Assembly (NCBI GenBank): GCA_031430575.1
Contig: JANPBT010000017.1
Coordinates: 169,748-233,747 of the forward strand
Reading direction: 5' to 3'
DNA: 64,000 bases
Source: JANMDS01 sp031430575
GTDB taxonomy: Bacteria; Pseudomonadota; Gammaproteobacteria; Burkholderiales; Casimicrobiaceae
Shown: positions 60,181 to 64,000 of the stretch, in pieces
How positions within the stretch are numbered: the first letter of the stretch is position 1
How the letters are laid out: each line of letters opens with the position of its first letter
Program-made: the position numbers and the translations under genes
Notes under the pieces: model-generated
Told to the model about the DNA's origin: nothing
Seen by the model: only the letters and a program-made list of their open reading frames with translations
Databases searched by the model: none

Positions 60181-61118
60181 GATGAGGCTCCTTGCGTGGA
60201 TGCAATTGCGGCCGCAAGTGCGGCGGAATCGGTCAGTGAGAAAAGCTGAATTTGTGGTGCGATGCGCTTGACTAAACCGGCGAGCACTTTGCCAGGACCG
60301 CACTCCACCATGTGCGTTACACCCATCGCGGACATTTTTTCAATCGTTTCAACCCAGCGAACAGCACTCGCAGCTTGCGCAGCGAGCGCCGCGCGGATTG
60401 AATCTGGCGCGCCGCTGATAGCGACGTCGGTATTGTGGATGACGGGGAAGTTTGTAGCGTGAATATCTAGCGAAATCAGCGCTTTTGCCAAAATCTGCGC
60501 CGCAGGTATGAGCAAACTGGAATGAAATGGTGCGGAAACTGGCAAAAGAACACCGCGTTTAGCCCCCTTGCTTTTCGCGATCTCAATTGCGCGATTCACA
60601 GCTTCGCGGTGACCCGCAATCACGACCTGCGATGGGGCGTTGAAGTTCACCGCCTCCACCACATCGCCTTGCGCTGCCTCCAAGCATGCAGCGCGAACGT
60701 CATCATCGCTCAAGCCCAAAATCGCCGCCATTGCGCCAATACCTTCGGGCACAGCAGATTGCATCGCTTGTGCGCGCAGCCGCACGAGCTTGGTCGCGTC
60801 GGCGAGGGTAAACGACCCTGCCGCGCAGAGTGCGGCATATTCGCCAAGGCTATGCCCGGCAGCAACGCTCGGGGCTGCGCCATCGGCCGCCAGCCACGCC
60901 CGATAAAGCGCGACATTCGCAGCAAGCATGACAGGCTGGGTATTGACCGTGCTGGAAAGTGCTTCAATGGGGCCGTTTGCAACTAGTGCCCAGAGATCTT
61001 GATTAATCGCAGCGCTAGCTTCCGCAAAAGCGTCGCGGACGCTCGGGACATTGGCAAAGGGATCCATCATCCCAATCGATTGCGAGCCTTGCCCAGGAAA
61101 CACAAACGCGAGTTTCAT
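60177..61118 (-). CDS. fabD: malonyl-CoA:ACP transacylase
   Basis: 313 residues. FPGQGSQ at the N-terminus and nucleophile S90 in GHSLGEY; the catalytic histidine is in SAPFHSSL. Loads malonate on ACP. ATGA overlaps with both fabH and fabG. A DPR copy encodes LIPAAQILAKAL shortly after the SAPFHSS motif. Confidence 0.97.
   Translation of the reverse strand: MKLAFVFPGQGSQSIGMMDPFANVPSVRDAFAEASAAINQDLWALVANGPIEALSSTVNTQPVMLAANVALYRAWLAADGAAPSVAAGHSLGEYAALCAAGSFTLADATKLVRLRAQAMQSAVPEGIGAMAAILGLSDDDVRAACLEAAQGDVVEAVNFNAPSQVVIAGHREAVNRAIEIAKSKGAKRGVLLPVSAPFHSSLLIPAAQILAKALISLDIHATNFPVIHNTDVAISGAPDSIRAALAAQAASAVRWVETIEKMSAMGVTHMVECGPGKVLAGLVKRIAPQIQLFSLTDSAALAAAIASTQGASS
60490..60509 (-). repeat. 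DPR copy inside fabD
   Basis: Gene reads IPAAQILA, four residues after the FHSSL histidine region. Confidence 0.93.
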
Positions 61119-62092
61119 ACCATCTCCAAGTAGACCGAACCCCAGGTAAATCCGCCACCCACGCCAACGAGCATCACGCGGTGACCCGATTTGATCCGCC
61201 CGTCGCGCACAGCGACATCAAGCGCAAGCGGAATCGACGCTGCTGAGGTATTGCCATGCTGCGCAACCGTTGCAACAACCTTTTCAATAGGCAGACCCAT
61301 CCGCTTGGCGGTTGCGTCCATAATCCGCACGTTTGCCTGATGCGGCACGAGCCAATCGATGTGATCACCGTAGGCCTCGTGTGTGCGCTCGAGCACGCGC
61401 TTGCAGGTGTGCGCCATTTTTTCAACGGCGACTTTAAACACGGCTTGTCCGTTCATCTGAACATACGGCGAGCCTTCAATCACGCCATTTCGCACGTTGC
61501 CGGGTACGCTCAAGATATTGCGCTGGCCACCGTCGGATTGAATATCAGAGCCCAAGATCCCTGGGCGATTGCCCGCGCTCAGGACGACCGCGCCGGCGCC
61601 ATCACCAAAGAGCACGCAAGTTGAACGATCTTTCCAGTCAATAATTCGGGAAAATATTTCTGCACCGATCACCAGCGCATTTCGATGCGAGCCGCTTCGG
61701 ATCAGGCTATCGGCTACATGCAGCGCGTAAACAAAACCAGTGCATACAGCCTGCACATCGAAGGCAGCGGCGCTAATGTTGCCGAGCTTGGCCTGAACAA
61801 TACACGCGGTCGAGGGGAAAATCATGTCCGGTGTCGACGTGGCTACGATTATCAAATCAATTGCGTTAACGTCAATACCTGCGGCGCAGATTGCAGCTTG
61901 TGCAGCCTCAGTGGCGAGGTCAGAGGTCAGTTGTCCATCAGCGGCGAGATAGCGCGTGTGAATTCCGCTTCGCGAAACAATCCAATCGTCGGACGTATCG
62001 ACAAATGTTGCCAACTCATGGTTTGTTACGCAACGCGACGGCAGTGCGCTGCCGACACCCACAATTGCTGAGTAGGTTCTCGGTTCAACCAT
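61115..62092 (-). CDS. fabH: beta-ketoacyl-ACP synthase III
   Basis: Canonical FabH, 325 residues, initiating fatty-acid synthesis from acyl-CoA and malonyl-ACP. Triad C117 (QAVCTGF), H251 (LVPHQAN) and N281 (HGNTSAA). Start overlaps the plsX stop (TAATG) and end overlaps fabD (ATGA). A DPR copy encodes AICAAGIDVN at about 67-76, the same length as the E. coli segment there. Confidence 0.97.
   Translation of the reverse strand: MVEPRTYSAIVGVGSALPSRCVTNHELATFVDTSDDWIVSRSGIHTRYLAADGQLTSDLATEAAQAAICAAGIDVNAIDLIIVATSTPDMIFPSTACIVQAKLGNISAAAFDVQAVCTGFVYALHVADSLIRSGSHRNALVIGAEIFSRIIDWKDRSTCVLFGDGAGAVVLSAGNRPGILGSDIQSDGGQRNILSVPGNVRNGVIEGSPYVQMNGQAVFKVAVEKMAHTCKRVLERTHEAYGDHIDWLVPHQANVRIMDATAKRMGLPIEKVVATVAQHGNTSAASIPLALDVAVRDGRIKSGHRVMLVGVGGGFTWGSVYLEMV
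61874..61892 (+). repeat. DPR copy inside fabH
   Basis: Antisense to the gene, which reads ICAAGID in a helix-turn near the N-terminus. Confidence 0.93.
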
Positions 62093-63123
62093 TACGGGAT
62101 CGGCGAAGTCGACGACGCAGCATGCAGACGCGCGATCCGTTCGGTAATTTTTTCCAAAACGTTTTCTTCAACCTCAACGTAGGCCTTCGTAATCGCCGTT
62201 TCAAATGAAAGCGCGTCTGCAGAGCCATGGCTCTTAAGCACTACGCCACGCAGCCCAATCAGCGTTGCACCGTTGTAAAGGCGTGGGTCGATACGATTTT
62301 TAAAGTTCCGCAGAGCTGGCATCGCAATCGCCGCCGCCATTTTCGTAAATACGTTCCGATTAAAGGCTTCTTTCAAAAAATCTACTAGCATCTTCGCAAG
62401 CCCTTCCGATGTCTTTAAGGCAACGTTGCCCACAAAGCCATCACACACCACAACATCGGCTGTGCCTTTATAGATGTCGTTACCTTCGACATTACCGATG
62501 AAGTTAAGGTCACTTGCACGCAACAGCTCAGCCGCTTGCTTGACGATCTCGTTGCCCTTGATTTCTTCTTCACCAATATTGAGTAATCCTATTTTTGGAT
62601 TTGGATCGTGGCGCAATGCGCTTTCAAGAGCAGCTCCCATGATTGCAAATTGTCGAAGGTGCTCAGCGGTGCAATCAACATTTGCGCCAAGATCAAGCAT
62701 AAGCGTCTCCCCGGTTTGGGACGGTAGGGATGACGCAATAGCTGGCCGATCAATGCCAGGTAGCATTTTTAAAACGAACCGTGCTGTGGCCATCAACGCG
62801 CCGGTATTCCCAGCACTGACACAGGCTTGAGCCTGACCGGACTTGACCTGATTGATCGCTACGCGCATCGACGAGTCTTTTTTGTTCTTGAGTGCGGACG
62901 CTGGAGGTTCATCCATCCCGACGACCTCACTTGCATGAACAATTTCGATACGACCGCGAATCGCTGAATCAGCACGAGCCAAAATGGCTTCGATTTGACG
63001 TTGATCGCCAACAAGAAGCGCGCGAGCGCTTGAGTGCTTTCCAAGAAAGGACAGCGTTGCAGGAATGGTAACCGACGGCCCGTGATCTCCTCCCATTGCA
63101 TCAATCGATACGGTAATCGTCAT
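62092..63123 (-). CDS. plsX: phosphate acyltransferase PlsX
   Basis: Makes acyl-phosphate from acyl-ACP for phospholipid synthesis; 343 residues from the ATG at 63123. SIDAMGGDHGP at the N-terminus and CVSAGNTGALMA are diagnostic. An ATG-less extension to 63135 is not needed. It begins 11 nt after a terminator-like hairpin that separates it from rpmF. Confidence 0.96.
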   Translation of the reverse strand: MTITVSIDAMGGDHGPSVTIPATLSFLGKHSSARALLVGDQRQIEAILARADSAIRGRIEIVHASEVVGMDEPPASALKNKKDSSMRVAINQVKSGQAQACVSAGNTGALMATARFVLKMLPGIDRPAIASSLPSQTGETLMLDLGANVDCTAEHLRQFAIMGAALESALRHDPNPKIGLLNIGEEEIKGNEIVKQAAELLRASDLNFIGNVEGNDIYKGTADVVVCDGFVGNVALKTSEGLAKMLVDFLKEAFNRNVFTKMAAAIAMPALRNFKNRIDPRLYNGATLIGLRGVVLKSHGSADALSFETAITKAYVEVEENVLEKITERIARLHAASSTSPIP

Positions 63124-63137
63124 TTCAACCCACACCT

Positions 63138-63168
63138 ATAAAAAAGCCGGACGTCGTCCGGCTTTTTT
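63138..63168. terminator. bidirectional hairpin between rpmF and plsX
   Basis: Stem GCCGGAC / GTCCGGC with GTC loop, flanked by six or more A and T on both sides. It lies directly before plsX, so it should stop or attenuate rpmF transcripts before the fab genes. Confidence 0.87.
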
Positions 63169-63184
63169 CGTTTTAGTTTTAACC

Positions 63185-63203
63185 GATTCTGCGCCGCAGG
63201 TAT
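63185..63203 (-). repeat. single intergenic DPR copy between rpmF and plsX
   Basis: GATTCT tail variant, 21 bp after the rpmF stop, no partner. Confidence 0.9.
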
Positions 63204-63223
63204 GAAAGACCTGCATCTGCGCT

Positions 63224-63406
63224 TTATTCGGCGGACTTCACATCAATTACTTTTTTGCCGCGGTAATAACCTGTAGGGCTGATGTGATGACGGCGATGAA
63301 CCTCGCCCGTCGTTGACTCAACCGCGAGAGGCGGGTTAGTCAGAAAATCGTGGGCGCGGTGCATACCGCGCTTGGAAGGGGATTTCTTATTTTGCTGGAC
63401 TGCCAT
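63224..63406 (-). CDS. rpmF: 50S ribosomal protein L32
   Basis: 60 residues, basic, with the L32 pattern VQQNKKSPSKRGMHRAHD and HHISPTGYYRGKKV. It lacks the CxxC zinc cysteines of some L32 forms (C-minus type). It follows yceD after 6 bp, the usual order. Confidence 0.97.
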   Translation of the reverse strand: MAVQQNKKSPSKRGMHRAHDFLTNPPLAVESTTGEVHRRHHISPTGYYRGKKVIDVKSAE

Positions 63407-63412
63407 GGAAAA

Positions 63413-63865
63413 TTACTCCGAAACGTATGAATATTTTGGCTTGCAACTAGCACGCCCACAGCGTGGTGAAAAAGGCATTGCAAGCAGTAACTGATCTTCT
63501 ACTAATTGTAACGCGTTATCGACCTCGTTGGCTAGTACAACATCAATTTCGTCACTGATATAGGCTTCAATTTTTGATACATCTTTCACTTCACTTGCGA
63601 AAGCAACTTCACCTCGATCTTCGACCGTGATTTCAAATAAATCAAGACATCGTTCACATTCAATTTCAACCTCCGCGATTGCCCATAACTTCAAAAAATG
63701 GGTTCCAGCGGAGTCCACAGAGCCCCGAATGCTACAGCGTACAGGCTTTAATACCCGAGCGATTTCATCAAGACGGATAAATACTTCTGGCGCGATATCA
63801 CCCTGCCACTCACTTACGTAAATGCAGAAGTGCTTAGGATCAAATCCACCTGTAATCGCAAACAT
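63413..63865 (-). CDS. yceD: YceD/DUF177 family protein, 23S rRNA accumulation protein
   Basis: 150 residues. The DUF177 core reads LWAIAEVEIECERCLDLFEI with the conserved CxRC-type pair, and the end FSPRCGRASCKPKY matches the family's C-terminal motif. YceD proteins affect 23S rRNA levels and are almost always beside rpmF, as here. Confidence 0.92.
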   Translation of the reverse strand: MFAITGGFDPKHFCIYVSEWQGDIAPEVFIRLDEIARVLKPVRCSIRGSVDSAGTHFLKLWAIAEVEIECERCLDLFEITVEDRGEVAFASEVKDVSKIEAYISDEIDVVLANEVDNALQLVEDQLLLAMPFSPRCGRASCKPKYSYVSE

Positions 63866-63873
63866 AAGGCAGT

Positions 63874-64000
63874 CTACGCTCCTAATTCTTGCGGAACGTA
63901 TGCTATCTGGAGACTGTGCTGGGTGTTGATGGTGCCTGAGTCGCAGGCGATGAGGTTTGCGAGGATTTTGAGCAGTGAGGATTTGCCTGTGCCGTTGCGG
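63874..64000 (-). pseudogene. truncated ABC-F type ATPase fragment
   Basis: The minus-strand frame open from the window edge reads RNGTGKSSLLKILANL (Walker A), SGTI and IAYVPQELGA, then TAG at 63874. This is the first nucleotide-binding domain of an ABC-F/Uup-like ATPase up to its Q-loop. A normal protein would continue for several hundred residues (signature, Walker B, second domain), but yceD begins 8 bp later. The portion beyond 64000 is not visible. Confidence 0.75.

Noticed and set aside
2967..63203. DPR copies as a CRISPR array
   Set aside because: Copies are scattered over the whole window in both orientations and inside genes, without regular spacing, and no cas gene is present.
2967..63203. 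DPR as REP/REPIN elements with a RAYT transposase
   Set aside because: REP elements avoid coding sequence; here 22 of 50 copies are in frame in core genes without adding residues, and no Y1 transposase is in the window. A RAYT elsewhere in the genome cannot be excluded.
2967..63203. DPR as parS, matS or Chi-type site
   Set aside because: About one copy per 1.3 kb without strand bias is too dense for partition or terminus sites, and Chi-like sites are strand-skewed.

Overview
The window looks like a chromosomal segment of a betaproteobacterium, Burkholderiales-like. The signs are a Bug/TctC tricarboxylate-binding protein, a DctP-type TRAP transporter, a yceD-rpmF-plsX-fabHDG-acpP-fabF cluster, queCED, a pst-phoU-phoBR operon, propionyl-CoA synthetase, and maleylacetoacetate isomerase next to a kynurenine-formamidase-like hydrolase. 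I cannot name the genus. Coding density is high. I see no insertion sequence, prophage, integrase or CRISPR array. One tRNA gene (Phe, GAA) is present.

Layout. 1-4.2 kb: a Bug-family binding protein (cut by the window edge) with a zinc-ribbon threonine synthase, a divergent LysR regulator, and a FabH-like ketoacyl synthase. 4.2-10.6 kb: a PhoB-box promoter and the translationally coupled operon pstS-pstC-pstA-pstB-phoU-phoB-phoR. 10.6-20.6 kb: a ComEA-like DNA-binding protein, alr, lplT, a DUF1631 protein and the HrpA helicase. 20.7-33.2 kb: secreted and catabolic genes (TonB-like protein, oligopeptide-type binding protein, prolyl-4-hydroxylase-like oxygenase, prpE, maiA, hydrolase, fadH, methyltransferase, M14 peptidase, DUF2059 protein). 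33.3-38.8 kb: gyrA, an OmpA-family protein and a second binding-protein paralogue. 38.9-47.6 kb: two amidohydrolases, ubiG, a phytase-like lipoprotein, a decayed LytTR gene, gph and queCED. 47.7-56.4 kb: a secreted metalloprotease, a DUF3179 protein, tRNA-Phe, an IclR regulator, TRAP dctPQM and rbgA. 56.4-64 kb: lysC, then fabF, acpP, fabG, fabD, fabH, plsX, rpmF and yceD, all on the minus strand, and a truncated ABC-F fragment at the edge.

The most striking feature is a dispersed 20-bp element with consensus AATACCTGCGGCGCAGATTT, called DPR here (dispersed palindrome-core repeat). Its core CTGCGSCGCAG is palindromic, and its AT-rich flanks (AATA on one side; ATTT, TTTT or AATT on the other) give it a direction. 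I count 50 good copies in 64 kb, 27 on the + strand and 23 on the - strand, plus about six decayed ones. The chance expectation for the 11-bp core is about 0.03. Twenty-two copies lie inside conserved protein genes, always in frame, and read most often as PAAQ. In FabH, FabG and UbiG, where I can recall the E. coli sequence, the copy takes the place of normal residues without changing length, so it arose by substitution and not by insertion. Between genes, copies often form inverted pairs, several sitting where a terminator would be. This combination matches the known DNA uptake sequences of Neisseriaceae (DUS) and Pasteurellaceae (USS), but the sequence is different. A ComEA-like periplasmic DNA-binding protein of the transformation machinery is encoded in the same window. 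My main proposal is that DPR is an undescribed uptake-sequence-like signal. A binding site for an abundant dimeric protein is the main alternative.
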